From positions 1-60,703 of the forward strand of contig JAJFHC010000246.1 of the NCBI GenBank assembly GCA_021775835.1: a stretch of DNA of 60,703 nt. Direction: 5' to 3'. The translations under genes were made by a program, and so were the position numbers. This document shows positions 33,849 to 42,863 of this stretch, piece by piece. The notes beneath the pieces were generated by a model. That model worked only from the letters and a program-made list of their open reading frames with translations. It searched no databases and was not told the DNA's origin. The first letter of the stretch is position 1. Every line of letters begins with the position of its first letter. This DNA is from Hyphomicrobiales bacterium (lineage in GTDB: Bacteria > Pseudomonadota > Alphaproteobacteria > Rhizobiales > JAJFHC01).

Positions 33849-35282
33849 ATGCAGGATGACGAGCTGTGTTACATGAGCGCGACTGAACTCTTGGTTCGAT
33901 TCAAGACACGCGAACTGTCGCCCGTCGATCTTCTGGAGCGATTGATCGCCCGGATTGAGGCGGTTAATCCTGTCGTCAATGCCCTGACTGACCGATATTT
34001 CGACGAAGCCCGTGCCAAGGCCCGCGAGGCGGAGGCACGTTACAGCGGCAACGAACCGCCGCCGCGGCCCCTCGAAGGAGTGCCGGTAGCGGTCAAGGAC
34101 GCCCAACGGGTCGCCGGCAAGCGCACGACGCACGGTTCCCTGATTTTCGAGCACCATGTGGACGATCACTCCGATCCGATGATCGAGCGCCTGGAGGCTG
34201 CCGGTGCCATCATCCATATCCGGACCACGACGCCTGAATTCTGTTTGTCCGGTACGTGCCGGACCAGGCTTTGGGGCAACACGCTCAATCCGTTCAACCG
34301 GGAGTTTGGCCCCGGCGGATCCTCCGGTGGCACCGGAGTGGCTCTTGCCGCCGGTTTCACGCCGCTGGCGACCGGCACGGACATTGGCGGTTCGATCCGG
34401 ATACCGGCTGCGTGCTGCGGTGTGATCGGATTCAAACCACCCCATGGCCGCAACCCCGATGGACCGCCGGCAAACTTCGACCGCTACAACCATTGCGGTC
34501 CTCTCACGCGCACGGTTCGCGACGCAGCGCTCGTGCAGAACATCATATCGGGCGCCCATCCCAGGGATCATGATTCCCTGCGCGATACCGTGACCATTCC
34601 TCCCGACCTGCCATCGGGCAGGGGGTTGAAGGTCGCCTGGTCCATGGACCTGGGGTATAAACAGGTCGACGAGGATGTCCGTGCAAATACCGCGCAGGCC
34701 CTGGAGGTCTTTCGGCAGATGGGCGCCGAGGTTCACGAGGTCGACCTGGGCTGGTCGGCAAAGTGCGATGATGCCGCCATCCATTGGTACAACACCATGC
34801 ATTTTGGTCGCCAGACGCTCTGGCATGCCCGCGACAACGCCGATCTGATGACGGACTATGCGCTGGCGACGGCCGAAGCCTTGAAACAGTCGACGATGGA
34901 CGATGTCGCCCGTTCCTGGGAAGTGCAACATGAGATGTACCAGTCCTTCGGTACAATCATGGAAGATCATGATGTTCTGGTCTGCCCGACAAATGCCGTC
35001 CCCGCTCTCAGGGCCGATCATGACCCTGCCGATCCGGACTTCAGGGTCAACGGCGTTGTCGTCGACCCGGAGTTTGGCTGGGGGATGACGCACCAGTTCA
35101 ACATGCTGCATTACTGTCCGGTCATGGCCGTGCCGTCAGGTTTTGCCGGCAATGGCGTGCCCACAGGTATTCAGATTGTCGGGCGAACTTTTGATGACCT
35201 GACGGTATTTAGCGCCGCCCAGGCCTATGAAACCGCGGTGGGGGGATGGTTTCAGACAGAAGCCACCCGGCCGGTGTATTAG
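33849..35282 (+). CDS. Amidase-signature family amidase
   Basis: A 477-residue amidase with the triad Lys83 (AVKDAQ), cis-Ser158 (GPGGSSGGTG) and Ser182 (GGSIRIPAACCG), spaced 24 residues as in active members. The N-terminal SATELLVRFKTRELSPVDLLERL is the typical helix hairpin. The ATG at 33849 has AGGAG about nine bases upstream. The second of two amidases in the window; the sequences differ clearly (different loop around GTCRTRLWGN), so they are not a recent duplicate. No gatB/gatC nearby, so it is a catabolic amidase of unknown substrate. Confidence 0.87.
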   Translation: MQDDELCYMSATELLVRFKTRELSPVDLLERLIARIEAVNPVVNALTDRYFDEARAKAREAEARYSGNEPPPRPLEGVPVAVKDAQRVAGKRTTHGSLIFEHHVDDHSDPMIERLEAAGAIIHIRTTTPEFCLSGTCRTRLWGNTLNPFNREFGPGGSSGGTGVALAAGFTPLATGTDIGGSIRIPAACCGVIGFKPPHGRNPDGPPANFDRYNHCGPLTRTVRDAALVQNIISGAHPRDHDSLRDTVTIPPDLPSGRGLKVAWSMDLGYKQVDEDVRANTAQALEVFRQMGAEVHEVDLGWSAKCDDAAIHWYNTMHFGRQTLWHARDNADLMTDYALATAEALKQSTMDDVARSWEVQHEMYQSFGTIMEDHDVLVCPTNAVPALRADHDPADPDFRVNGVVVDPEFGWGMTHQFNMLHYCPVMAVPSGFAGNGVPTGIQIVGRTFDDLTVFSAAQAYETAVGGWFQTEATRPVY

Positions 35283-35414
35283 GCCAAGCGCACGAGCCGA
35301 ACGAGAACCATCGAACGTCTCCTCCACAGCGTTGGCAGCGCAGTTGCGTTTTGGTCGAAAATCAGCGACCGTTCATACGAATTCGTTCAAAATCGGGCCA
35401 CGTTTGGACTCCTC

Positions 35415-36053
35415 ATGAGCAACAGCAATGATGAAACCGGGACGCAAGATCGTTCAAACGCGTCGAGCACGGCCACGGGCTTTGTCGAGAAATTCCTGCC
35501 GCTCATCAAGAGTCTGCTGCTCAGCGCTGGCGTGGCAACCGCCGTGGTTGCCGGGTTTTTCAGCTTCAATGAAACCACGTTCAAGGCGGATCACGGCCGC
35601 CAGACACAGCTCATTCTGAAGCTATTCGAGTATGACGACCGGAAAGATTCACAGCGCGTGAATCCCATAAGGACGCTGCACGAACTGGCGGTGCTGGATA
35701 ATGATCAGAGAAAGAACTGGGCCAAGCACACCAGGGAGAACATAAGCGCCCTGCCGAGGTTTTATTTCAGCGGTTACATATGGAGTATCTTTTATCCTCA
35801 TGTCCGCGCGATAAAGGAAGCCTACACCAAACTTGGATATTACGACGGCGAGATCGACGACAATGTCGACGGGGCCTTTGTGCATGCCACGCTGAAGCTG
35901 CAGGAAAGCACCTGCGCAGGCACGGGCGGCAGAAGGGCGTGCAGCCATACGGTCGATGGCATCTTTGGACGGGGCACATTGTTGCTGCTTACGGCACAGG
36001 CGGCAAAGCAGAACTACACGGTTGATCTCAGCAAGTTCCAGAAGAAAAAATAG
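35415..36053 (+). CDS. Membrane-anchored protein with peptidoglycan-binding-like C-terminal domain
   Basis: A 212-residue protein. Residues 1-25 are polar, about 28-50 form one membrane helix (FLPLIKSLLLSAGVATAVVAG), and the rest is likely outside. Residues 128-200 look like a PG_binding_1 domain: a helix, KLGYYDGEIDDNVDGAFVHA, then a disulfide-capable pair of cysteines (ESTCAG, RACSHT) and VDGIFGRGTLLLLTAQ, the repeated YDGxxDxxxGxxT pattern of that domain. Role unknown; it could anchor something to the cell wall. It lies 132 bases behind the amidase and upstream of the sulfatase. Confidence 0.6.
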   Translation: MSNSNDETGTQDRSNASSTATGFVEKFLPLIKSLLLSAGVATAVVAGFFSFNETTFKADHGRQTQLILKLFEYDDRKDSQRVNPIRTLHELAVLDNDQRKNWAKHTRENISALPRFYFSGYIWSIFYPHVRAIKEAYTKLGYYDGEIDDNVDGAFVHATLKLQESTCAGTGGRRACSHTVDGIFGRGTLLLLTAQAAKQNYTVDLSKFQKKK

Positions 36054-36145
36054 CAGACAACGAACCAGCTTCTTTCGACGGGCTCGTGTCCGCGCTTCGG
36101 TGTGCCGTACACGGAAGGTACCAAACAGATAAGGAGAATGCCCAA

Positions 36146-37738
36146 ATGGCTGCACGCCCAACGAACTTTCTTATTGTACAGGCCGACCAGCTGACAGCCC
36201 GGGCGCTTAAGGCCTATGGCAACACCATCGTGAAGACGCCGAATCTGGACAAGGTCGTCGAAAACGGTACGGTTTTTGAGAACTCCTACTGCAACTATCC
36301 TCTCTGCGGACCGTCACGGGCGTCCATGATGTCGGGCCTGTTGCCCTTCGAGGGGGCGTTCTACGACAACGGCACCGAGTTTAGCTCGACCATCCCCAGT
36401 TTCGCCCACTACCTGCGCGCGCTTGGTTATCAGACCTGTCTGTCGGGAAAGATGCACTTCATTGGCCCGGACCAGCTCCATGGCTTCGAAGAACGGCTGA
36501 CCACCGACATCTACCCGTCGGATTTCAACTGGGCCGCCAACTGGACGCTGGATGACGAGGATACTGTTGCCGACCGGTTGTTGGCGGCCGCCGGGGAAGT
36601 CAACGGAATCAAGCACTCCGGTGTTTACGAGCGCACGGTCCAGCTCGATTACGATGACGAGGTCTGTTTCAAGGCGGTTCGCAAGATCCACGACTTTGCC
36701 CGTTCCGACGACAAAAGGCCTTTCTGTCTGGTCGCTTCCTTTACCCATCCACATGATCCGTTCGCTGTCCCCCGGGAATACTGGGACCGCTACGATCACG
36801 ATGAGATCGACATGCCTCATATTCCGCAGGGGCCAAGAGAAGAGCTCGATGCTCACTCCCGCCGGCTGTTTGATCACATCGGAGTCGAGCAGGCGGCGAT
36901 GTCTCCGGAGGAGGTTCGGATTGCCCGCCACGCCTACTACGGGGCGATCAGCTATATCGACGATCAGTTGGGCAAACTGGTTGCCGCACTCGACGTCGCA
37001 GGCGTTGCCGATAACACGGCAATCGTCTTTATCTCCGATCATGGCGAGGCACTCGGGGAACGCGGGCTTTGGTTCAAGCGGTCCTTCTTCGATGTGGCGC
37101 TGCGTGTGCCGATGATCGTGTCGGTGCCGGGTGTCAATCAGCAGGCACGTTCCACCCGCAACGTATCGCTGGTCGATCTCATGCCGACACTGGTCGATCT
37201 GGCTGACCCGGACAACGGGCTGGCAACGATACAGGCCCGCCACTCCGGGAGCAGTCTTGTCCCGCTGATCGAGGGCCGGGATCTTGAGCGGCCCGATGTT
37301 GTCTATTGCGAAATGGCTGGAGACGGCCTGACCGCTCCGGCGGTGGCGATCATCGAAGGGCCTCTCAAGTACATCCACTGCGAGACCGATCCGGTACTTT
37401 TGTTTGACCGCAGTGTCGATCCTCACGAATGCGACAACCTGTCCGGCAGTTCAGAGTACGCCGAAGTGGAGGCTAGACTGTCGGGAATGGTCGCCGCGAC
37501 GTGGGATTTGACGAAAGTTAAAGACGAAGTTCTGGAATGCCAGCGCCGTCGGCGGATCGTCGAAAGCGCTCACGTTCAGGGAAAAACGCCGTCCTGGGAC
37601 TATGACGTCAACATTGCCGGCCGTGACCAGTATTTCCGAGCGCTTCCTGTAAACCCGAGCGCTTCAAACTATGCCAGCGACTTCCACGTACGCCTGCGCC
37701 CGGATACCCAGGAGCCAAACAAGAAGCTGTTTCCCTGA
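36146..37738 (+). CDS. betC: Choline-sulfatase-type sulfatase
   Basis: A 530-residue sulfatase closely resembling BetC, which cuts choline-O-sulfate to choline and sulfate. The formylglycine site is LCGPSRASMMSG (Cys54, CxPSR), and the metal site shows QADQ (residue 12-15) and ISDHGEALGERGLW. BetC-like stretches include YDNGTEFSSTIPSFAHYLRALG, CLSGKMHFIGPDQLHGFEERL and TTDIYPSDFNW. It lacks a signal peptide, as BetC does. The C terminus (from SWDYDVNIAGRDQYF) is about 20 residues longer than usual and diverges. No betA, betB, betI or choline transporter genes are next to it, which is unusual. The ATG at 36146 follows AAGGAGA. Confidence 0.85.
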   Translation: MAARPTNFLIVQADQLTARALKAYGNTIVKTPNLDKVVENGTVFENSYCNYPLCGPSRASMMSGLLPFEGAFYDNGTEFSSTIPSFAHYLRALGYQTCLSGKMHFIGPDQLHGFEERLTTDIYPSDFNWAANWTLDDEDTVADRLLAAAGEVNGIKHSGVYERTVQLDYDDEVCFKAVRKIHDFARSDDKRPFCLVASFTHPHDPFAVPREYWDRYDHDEIDMPHIPQGPREELDAHSRRLFDHIGVEQAAMSPEEVRIARHAYYGAISYIDDQLGKLVAALDVAGVADNTAIVFISDHGEALGERGLWFKRSFFDVALRVPMIVSVPGVNQQARSTRNVSLVDLMPTLVDLADPDNGLATIQARHSGSSLVPLIEGRDLERPDVVYCEMAGDGLTAPAVAIIEGPLKYIHCETDPVLLFDRSVDPHECDNLSGSSEYAEVEARLSGMVAATWDLTKVKDEVLECQRRRRIVESAHVQGKTPSWDYDVNIAGRDQYFRALPVNPSASNYASDFHVRLRPDTQEPNKKLFP

Positions 37739-37835
37739 AGCCTGCAGCACCTACGGCGATCCATCCGGCGCACGCTTCGTCATTGCGGTGAAAAGCGCAA
37801 TCCGTGGGAGATTGAAGAGTCCGCGTGTCAGCCGA

Positions 37836-38669
37836 TCAGCTTCCGCTGCCAACGATCCGGTTGGTCAGCGTACCGACGCCTTCAATCGTCACCGAAACCA
37901 CGTCACCGTGTTCCAGGGCTTTCGTGCGCCCCGGTGTACCCATGAAGATCATGTCACCGGGCAGAAGCGTGAAATAACGGCTCAGGTAGCTCACCACCTT
38001 GGCGGGCTTGTGGATCATGTTGCGGGTGTTTTCCTGCTGAACCGTTTTGCCATTCAGCTGTGTGGTCAGGAGCAGGTTGTTGGGGTCCAGCCCGGTCACC
38101 ACGGCAGGTCCTACGGGCCCGAATCCGTCCGTGGCCTTCGCCCGCATCCACTGCAGGTCACTGCCCTGCCAGTAACGTTCGGTCAGGTCATTACCCGCTG
38201 TTACTCCAAAAATGTACGACATCGCCTCTTCGCGCGGGACATTCCTGGCCCGCTTTCCGATCACCAGAACCAGTTCGCCTTCGAAATGCACGTTGTTGGA
38301 ATCTGACGGCAAGCTTACGTCCGAACCGCTTCCTGTCAGGGACGTGGGCAGTTTCAGGAACATCGGCGGTGGCGCCTTCGACGAGGACGACAGGTGGCTT
38401 GCGAAATTCATGCCGACCGCAAAGACCTTGCTGGCATTCGCCGGTGGCAGCAGCTGTACCAGATCCAGGGCGATCCGCCGGCCCGTGGCCTTTCTGGCAC
38501 CGAACAGGTTTCCGGACTGTTCGACGATCATTGCGCCGTCGAGGACACCGAAATGGACCTCTCCACCGTGCTGGTAGCGCACAAGTTTCTCGGTTTCGGC
38601 CGCCTGCACAGAGACAATGGAGGGGGAAGACGCGAACAGAAACAGGGCTGTCAGGGCGTATCGGATCAT
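37836..38669 (-). CDS. Fumarylacetoacetate hydrolase-family protein with export signal
   Basis: A 277-residue FAH-fold enzyme carrying an N-terminal signal peptide (MIRYALTALFLFASSPSIVSVQA, cut here as two pieces: MIRYALTALFLF and SVQA cleavage). The metal ligands are in NVHFEGELVLVIGK (two Glu) and AGNDLTERYWQ (Asp), and KATDGFGPVGPAVV and GDMIFMGTPGRT are usual FAH motifs. Most family members are cytoplasmic hydrolases or decarboxylases of aromatic breakdown, so an exported copy is unusual. All metal ligands are present. It converges with the sulfatase gene and lies downstream of the lectin-like gene and its hairpin. Confidence 0.8.
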   Translation of the reverse strand: MIRYALTALFLFASSPSIVSVQAAETEKLVRYQHGGEVHFGVLDGAMIVEQSGNLFGARKATGRRIALDLVQLLPPANASKVFAVGMNFASHLSSSSKAPPPMFLKLPTSLTGSGSDVSLPSDSNNVHFEGELVLVIGKRARNVPREEAMSYIFGVTAGNDLTERYWQGSDLQWMRAKATDGFGPVGPAVVTGLDPNNLLLTTQLNGKTVQQENTRNMIHKPAKVVSYLSRYFTLLPGDMIFMGTPGRTKALEHGDVVSVTIEGVGTLTNRIVGSGS

Positions 38670-38716
38670 GAAGGAGCCTCGTCAGGGGTAATCACTTTTG
38701 CTTTGGCAGATGTTAG

Positions 38717-38761
38717 CCGAGGGCGGCGGGCAATTCTGTCATGATTGCCCGGCGCCCTCGG
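38717..38761 (-). terminator. 18-bp hairpin with one mismatch behind lectin-like gene
   Basis: Positions 38717-38734 and 38744-38761 are inverted repeats matching at 17 of 18 positions, with a nine-base loop. The arms begin CCGAGGGCG and end CGCCCTCGG. It lies 12 bases beyond the stop of the lectin-like gene at 38774 and 48 bases before the FAH-family start. It is the strongest stem in the window; no T run follows. Confidence 0.65.
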
Positions 38762-38773
38762 AAGGCGTTGATG

Positions 38774-39415
38774 TCAGTCGGCTGCAAAACACATGAACAG
38801 GCCGGCACCGCCGGTTTTCGTCAGCGCATCCTGGCCGCAGCCGCGAGAGCCGTGAGCCGAGTTCCATGACGTGTTGCCGCCGCCGTGACGGTCATGATGG
38901 CCGACTTGTGCGCTACCGTCGCCATTGCTCGTCCAGTTTGAGCAAGTGTGATCCTTGTCGTCGGGAAAGTAAGCCGTGCCGTCGGCCATGGTGCCGGTAA
39001 GAATGTCGTGTTCGTTTGGTTTGTCGCCACGTCCTTTCACCCGCTTACCGTTCTCGTCGACGGCCGTGCGCAAGATAATGTTGGGATTGAGGTGCAGCTG
39101 GTCCAGGTCAACGGCAATCAGTTCCCCGTTTGCATTATACCAGGGTCCTTCGCCGATACGGTTGCGCGCGGAGATGCCGCGTTTGCCGTCGGCCTCCGTG
39201 CTCAGGTAGGCCCGCCATGTGCGACCGGTCGAGCCAGCGGCACCAGCAAGTTTCGCGCAATAGGCGTCGGCCCCGTCCAGTCCTCCAAGGTTGGCGCCGT
39301 CCCCCATGCCGACGCTTGTGATGAAGAAACCCATCTTGGCGTCAGCGGCAAGGCTTGCAGTGGCCGGGATGACAAGCAACGACAGGGCGACAGCGGTGCT
39401 CTTAAGCAAATTCAT
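38774..39415 (-). CDS. Secreted lectin-like protein
   Basis: A 213-residue protein with a cleavable signal peptide (cleavage probably after SLA). The mature part has the order of conserved segments of a bacterial C-type-lectin-like family: FFITSVGMGDGANLGGLDG, ADAYCAKLA, TWRAYLST, ARNRIGEGPWYNANG, GRGDKPNEHDILTG, CSNWTS, VGHHDRHGG, SAHGSRGCGQDAL and GGAGLFMCFAAD. Four cysteines could form two disulfides, as in that fold. These proteins are annotated as lectins by fold only; the ligand is unknown. It should be periplasmic or secreted. Confidence 0.75.
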   Translation of the reverse strand: MNLLKSTAVALSLLVIPATASLAADAKMGFFITSVGMGDGANLGGLDGADAYCAKLAGAAGSTGRTWRAYLSTEADGKRGISARNRIGEGPWYNANGELIAVDLDQLHLNPNIILRTAVDENGKRVKGRGDKPNEHDILTGTMADGTAYFPDDKDHTCSNWTSNGDGSAQVGHHDRHGGGNTSWNSAHGSRGCGQDALTKTGGAGLFMCFAAD

Positions 39416-39597
39416 GGCGCATTCCTATTTTCAGTTGTTCGGTTGTCGGGGGCCGCCGAAAATTATCGGCGGCATGTTGGCGACGGTTACGAATACGTGA
39501 ATTGCAACGATCGGGAAATGCAGGCGAACTCTTGGTTTCGCGAATGCCGTTGATGCAAATTGTCTCGCGCTTCGGGGTTTTGGAAGACCGCCTTCTT

Positions 39598-39627
39598 TCA
39601 ACGGTTTACAATGGTATAACCGTTCAA
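39598..39627. promoter_or_regulatory. Inverted ACCGTT sites upstream of LytTR regulator
   Basis: AACGGTT (39600-39606) and AACCGTT (39618-39624) form an inverted repeat within TTCAACGGTT...AACCGTTCAA. Each half, read 5' to 3' on its strand, is AACCGTTnAA, close to the core recognised by many LytTR domains (an ACnGTT core), although classical LytTR sites are direct repeats. The site ends 37 bases before the start of the LytTR gene, so autoregulation is plausible. Confidence 0.5.
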
Positions 39628-39663
39628 GAAGCATGAATGAATTGCTTGAAGCGGATCTGATCC

Positions 39664-40467
39664 ATGGTTTTTCACAAGGAAGCGCTGTATCTGCTGGCCA
39701 TCACCGGTCTTGCGGCCATGCTCGTCGCGGCGTCCAATGTGGGGCCGACTGATGGAACATCCATCGCCATGGTGTACCTCTACTGGCTGGTTCGCCTGCT
39801 GATCGGTGCGCTCCTGTTTGTCGGTATCCGCGAACTGATCGAAAAGGCCTCGCCGGACAAGGCCCCCATGATTGTCACGACCGGGCTGGCAATCGTTCTG
39901 AGCCTTGCACCCTTCACCCTGGCGATTACCGCCTTCGACATTGTACTGGGATTTCCCGAACTCGGGCTTGAATCAGGATCCCAGGGAAATGACACCAGGA
40001 TTTCCGAGTTTGCCTTCGAGTTGGTGTATCAGTTCGACAACCACGTGGCCTTGTGTCTGCTGCTGGCGCTGCCCAGAGTGATGGTAAAATACCGACCTGT
40101 TGCAACTTCCACCTCTACCACGCTTCCTGATGATGTCCGTCCGGTAGGCTTCCTGGATACTCTCGATCCACCGCTTGAAGGCGATATTATCTGGGCGGAG
40201 GCTCAGGAGCATTATGTCCGGCTTTCAACCACGGAAGAAAACCGGATGGTGCTTCATCGTTTCGCCGACATTCTGCGCGATTTGCCCGAAGAGGCCGGTA
40301 TCCGGGTACACAGATCACACTGGGTCTCCTTTTCGGCGATTGCGGATGTTCACAGGGATGGTTCCAAACTGCAGCTAAAGCTCTGCAATGGCGAAACCGT
40401 TCCCGTCAGCCGTACTTACAAACGCGATGTTGAAACAGCTCTGGAAGACAAAACGCCGGCGACATGA
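39664..40467 (+). CDS. Membrane-bound LytTR-domain transcriptional regulator
   Basis: A 267-residue protein with four predicted membrane helices in the first 145 residues (around 5-25, 38-58, 70-95 and 125-145) and a C-terminal LytTR DNA-binding domain (about 170-260: IIWAEAQEHYVRLSTTEENRMVLHRF, then RVHRSHWVSFSAIADVHRDGSK and VPVSRTYKRDVE). No receiver domain is present, so it is a one-component membrane regulator. The membrane part may sense a signal in or near the membrane. The gene is divergent from the lectin-like gene, which is a plausible target, and has ACCGTT inverted sites in front. Confidence 0.85.
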   Translation: MVFHKEALYLLAITGLAAMLVAASNVGPTDGTSIAMVYLYWLVRLLIGALLFVGIRELIEKASPDKAPMIVTTGLAIVLSLAPFTLAITAFDIVLGFPELGLESGSQGNDTRISEFAFELVYQFDNHVALCLLLALPRVMVKYRPVATSTSTTLPDDVRPVGFLDTLDPPLEGDIIWAEAQEHYVRLSTTEENRMVLHRFADILRDLPEEAGIRVHRSHWVSFSAIADVHRDGSKLQLKLCNGETVPVSRTYKRDVETALEDKTPAT

Positions 40468-40700
40468 AATGTAACATCGATCCCAATCGCGTAGATCATG
40501 CAACGGACACGTCTGCCTTCGTTCCAATCTCAAGTCCAAGCGACAGGTTAGTAATGTGACCCTGGAATTAGATTAATTTTGCAGGATGTGGAACAATGAA
40601 TTGAGAGTTTTGGAATTTGTTGTCATGATTGAAAGTTAATAAGGAATAGAATTCTGAAATCGTTGAATATACACTTCTGATAGAAAAGAGAATATTTAAG

Positions 40701-42038
40701 ATGGCCATCCGGTTTAGTAATAGAAAAACTCAACGCTTCTATTTTCAGGATAGTGGTGATGAAAAGAGTTATGTCATTATTTATGGTGACAAGGTGGACT
40801 TCAAGCCCGGACCTTCCTTCAAGGGGGCGGGATATTCCAAAGTGAAATACCGGGGCCGTACCGGGGCCATCAAACACTACAATCTTGGCGGTGGTGTACA
40901 TGGTGCCGACGTCAGAAAGAAACGTGCTCTCGAAATGTATTTTTTGGATGTCGGTCAGGGTGATGCGGCATTCGTGGTGACACCGAACGATACCAAGATT
41001 CTGGTGGATGGCGGCGTCAGGCGGACGACAACTGCTGAGTTCCTGATCTGGAAATACCGGCTCGACAAGACGGCCAATCGGCTGACGATCAATCATCTCT
41101 TTCTGAGCCATGCGGATGCCGACCATGTCAAAGGCCTGATACCAATTCTCAAGCACCCCCGCATTACCGTGCAACACATCTGGCACAATGGCATCGGACT
41201 CTACGATTCCGGTTTCAACAAGTCCCTCGGCAATGTCAGCGGCGGTATTCTGAAAACCGTACACTCCTCATTGGCGGACCTCGATGGTGCGGATCTCACC
41301 CAGACTTTCGAGAAATGGACCGACGCCGTCCGCAAAAGCGGTGCCAGCTATCAGGCTCTCCATCGGGGCTCAGGCACGCTGGATATCGGTGATCCGGATA
41401 TCCGACTGGAGGTGACAGGACCGCAACGGGAAGCCGATGGCGCGCTGAAGTGGTTCCATGACAAGTCACACACGATCAATGGTCACTCGCTCACCTTCCG
41501 TCTCGTTCATGATCACGTACGTATCCTGTTTTCCGGTGACATGAACATTGACGGCGCCAAGCATATTCTGGCTCAACCGGGCGCCGCCCTTGGTCTTGAT
41601 TCCCATGTGCTCAAATCACCCCACCATGGCAGCCACGAGTTCCATCAGCCGTTCCTGAATGCAGTGCAGCCCGTGGTCACCGTGGTGTCGTCTGGAGACT
41701 CCCCTGATCACGGTCATCCGCGTGCATCCTTCCTGGGCGGTATCGGGCAGGCGGGAAGAGGCGAACAACATCTCATTTTCTCCACAGAGATAGCCGCGAC
41801 GTTCACCGAAGCCGGCGAGTCCGAAACGCCTGTGACCATTGTGCCCGAAGACATGGATCCAGACGGGATGTTCGCTACAACACTGCTCAATTCCCAGGCA
41901 CGCCAGCGGTTCAAAAAAGTATTACCGGGAATTATCAACGTCAGGTCCAACGGCCGTGAGATTTACGCAGCACGCCGCGTGACGGCCTCCTATCAGTGGG
42001 AATCATACGAACCGATAGATGTCACAGAGCTGCCGTAG
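40701..42038 (+). CDS. ComEC-like stand-alone metallo-beta-lactamase-fold hydrolase
   Basis: A 445-residue MBL-fold protein of the type found at the C terminus of ComEC/Rec2, here without membrane helices. The fold starts after about 77 residues at LEMYFLDVGQGDAAFVV; the metal site is LSHADADHVKGL (residues 135-146), with FSGDMNIDG and SPHHGSHEF carrying the later ligands. The first 75 residues are an extra domain of unknown fold. The 230 bases upstream and the first 45 codons are much more AT-rich than the rest, suggesting transfer or a junction. Relatives act as nucleases or phosphodiesterases, some in stress or defence loci; no such partner is nearby, so the role is open. Confidence 0.75.
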   Translation: MAIRFSNRKTQRFYFQDSGDEKSYVIIYGDKVDFKPGPSFKGAGYSKVKYRGRTGAIKHYNLGGGVHGADVRKKRALEMYFLDVGQGDAAFVVTPNDTKILVDGGVRRTTTAEFLIWKYRLDKTANRLTINHLFLSHADADHVKGLIPILKHPRITVQHIWHNGIGLYDSGFNKSLGNVSGGILKTVHSSLADLDGADLTQTFEKWTDAVRKSGASYQALHRGSGTLDIGDPDIRLEVTGPQREADGALKWFHDKSHTINGHSLTFRLVHDHVRILFSGDMNIDGAKHILAQPGAALGLDSHVLKSPHHGSHEFHQPFLNAVQPVVTVVSSGDSPDHGHPRASFLGGIGQAGRGEQHLIFSTEIAATFTEAGESETPVTIVPEDMDPDGMFATTLLNSQARQRFKKVLPGIINVRSNGREIYAARRVTASYQWESYEPIDVTELP

Positions 42039-42085
42039 ATTTTGCCATCAGGACGGCACGTCATTGCAGAAGCGCGCCAACGGTA

Positions 42086-42856
42086 TCAGCCCGATGGGAT
42101 TGTCGAACCACCGTCCAGGGCAATCACGGCGCCTGTCATGAACCGTGCCTTTTCCGAAGCCACAAAGACAACTGTCTCGGCGATCTCGTCGGGCAGGGCG
42201 AGCCGGTTCAGGGGAAGCCGCGCGGCATACTTGGCAAGCCCGGTCTCCAGATCCTCCCCCGATTGAAGCACAGATCCTTCGAGCATTTCGGTGCGCACGG
42301 GCCCCGGGGCGATTGCGACCACTCGAACGCCACGGCCGGCCAAGGCCAGGGCGAGGCTGCCGTTGAGGTGGAGGAGGGCCGCTTTGGTGACGCCGTAGAG
42401 GATGGATTCAGGGTTGGCGAGACGGCCCATTTCGGACGCCATGTTTATGATGACGCCGCCTTGTCCCATGAATTCCGCTGCGGTCTGTGCTGCAAAGAAT
42501 GGGGCCAGCAGGTTGACGTCAAGCATCTGGCGCCAGTCATCCAGAGTTGCGTTGTCAAGATTGCGGCGCAAGGCAATGGCGGCATTGTTGACCACCACAT
42601 CGAGGCCTCCGAGGGTATTCGCTGCCGCTTTGACGGCGCGGCCTGCGGCCTCGGGATCGCCGAAGTCAGCTTCTATGAATTCGGCTTGTTTCCCGGTGGC
42701 GCCGATGGCCTTGATGACAGTTTCCGCCGCACATCTGTCGCGACCGACAATGGCAACATGGGCGCCGGCTTGCGACGCCTTGCGGGCGATGGCCGCCCCT
42801 ATGCCGTGCGTGCCGCCGGTGACGACTACCCGTTTTCCGTCAAGCAGGGCGCCCAC
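42086..42856 (-). CDS. Short-chain dehydrogenase/reductase (classical)
   Basis: A 256-residue classical SDR: cofactor motif TGGTHGIG (13-20), NNAA at 90-93, Ser141, Tyr154 and Lys158 (LYGVTKAAL). The C-terminal TGAVIALDGGSTIPSG is standard. It begins seven bases behind the DHDPS-family stop at 42864, in the order isomerase-lyase-SDR, so it should act in the same pathway. His in TGGTHGIG is a common variant. It converges with the metallohydrolase gene. Confidence 0.87.
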   Translation of the reverse strand: MGALLDGKRVVVTGGTHGIGAAIARKASQAGAHVAIVGRDRCAAETVIKAIGATGKQAEFIEADFGDPEAAGRAVKAAANTLGGLDVVVNNAAIALRRNLDNATLDDWRQMLDVNLLAPFFAAQTAAEFMGQGGVIINMASEMGRLANPESILYGVTKAALLHLNGSLALALAGRGVRVVAIAPGPVRTEMLEGSVLQSGEDLETGLAKYAARLPLNRLALPDEIAETVVFVASEKARFMTGAVIALDGGSTIPSG

Positions 42857-42863
42857 GAGGCAA

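Noticed and set aside
33810..35111. 433-codon open frame on the minus strand opposite the amidase
   Set aside because: No domain features; the opposite strand has a complete amidase triad and a ribosome site.
36314..37426. 370-codon open frame on the minus strand opposite the sulfatase
   Set aside because: Shadow of betC; no start signal or recognisable motif.
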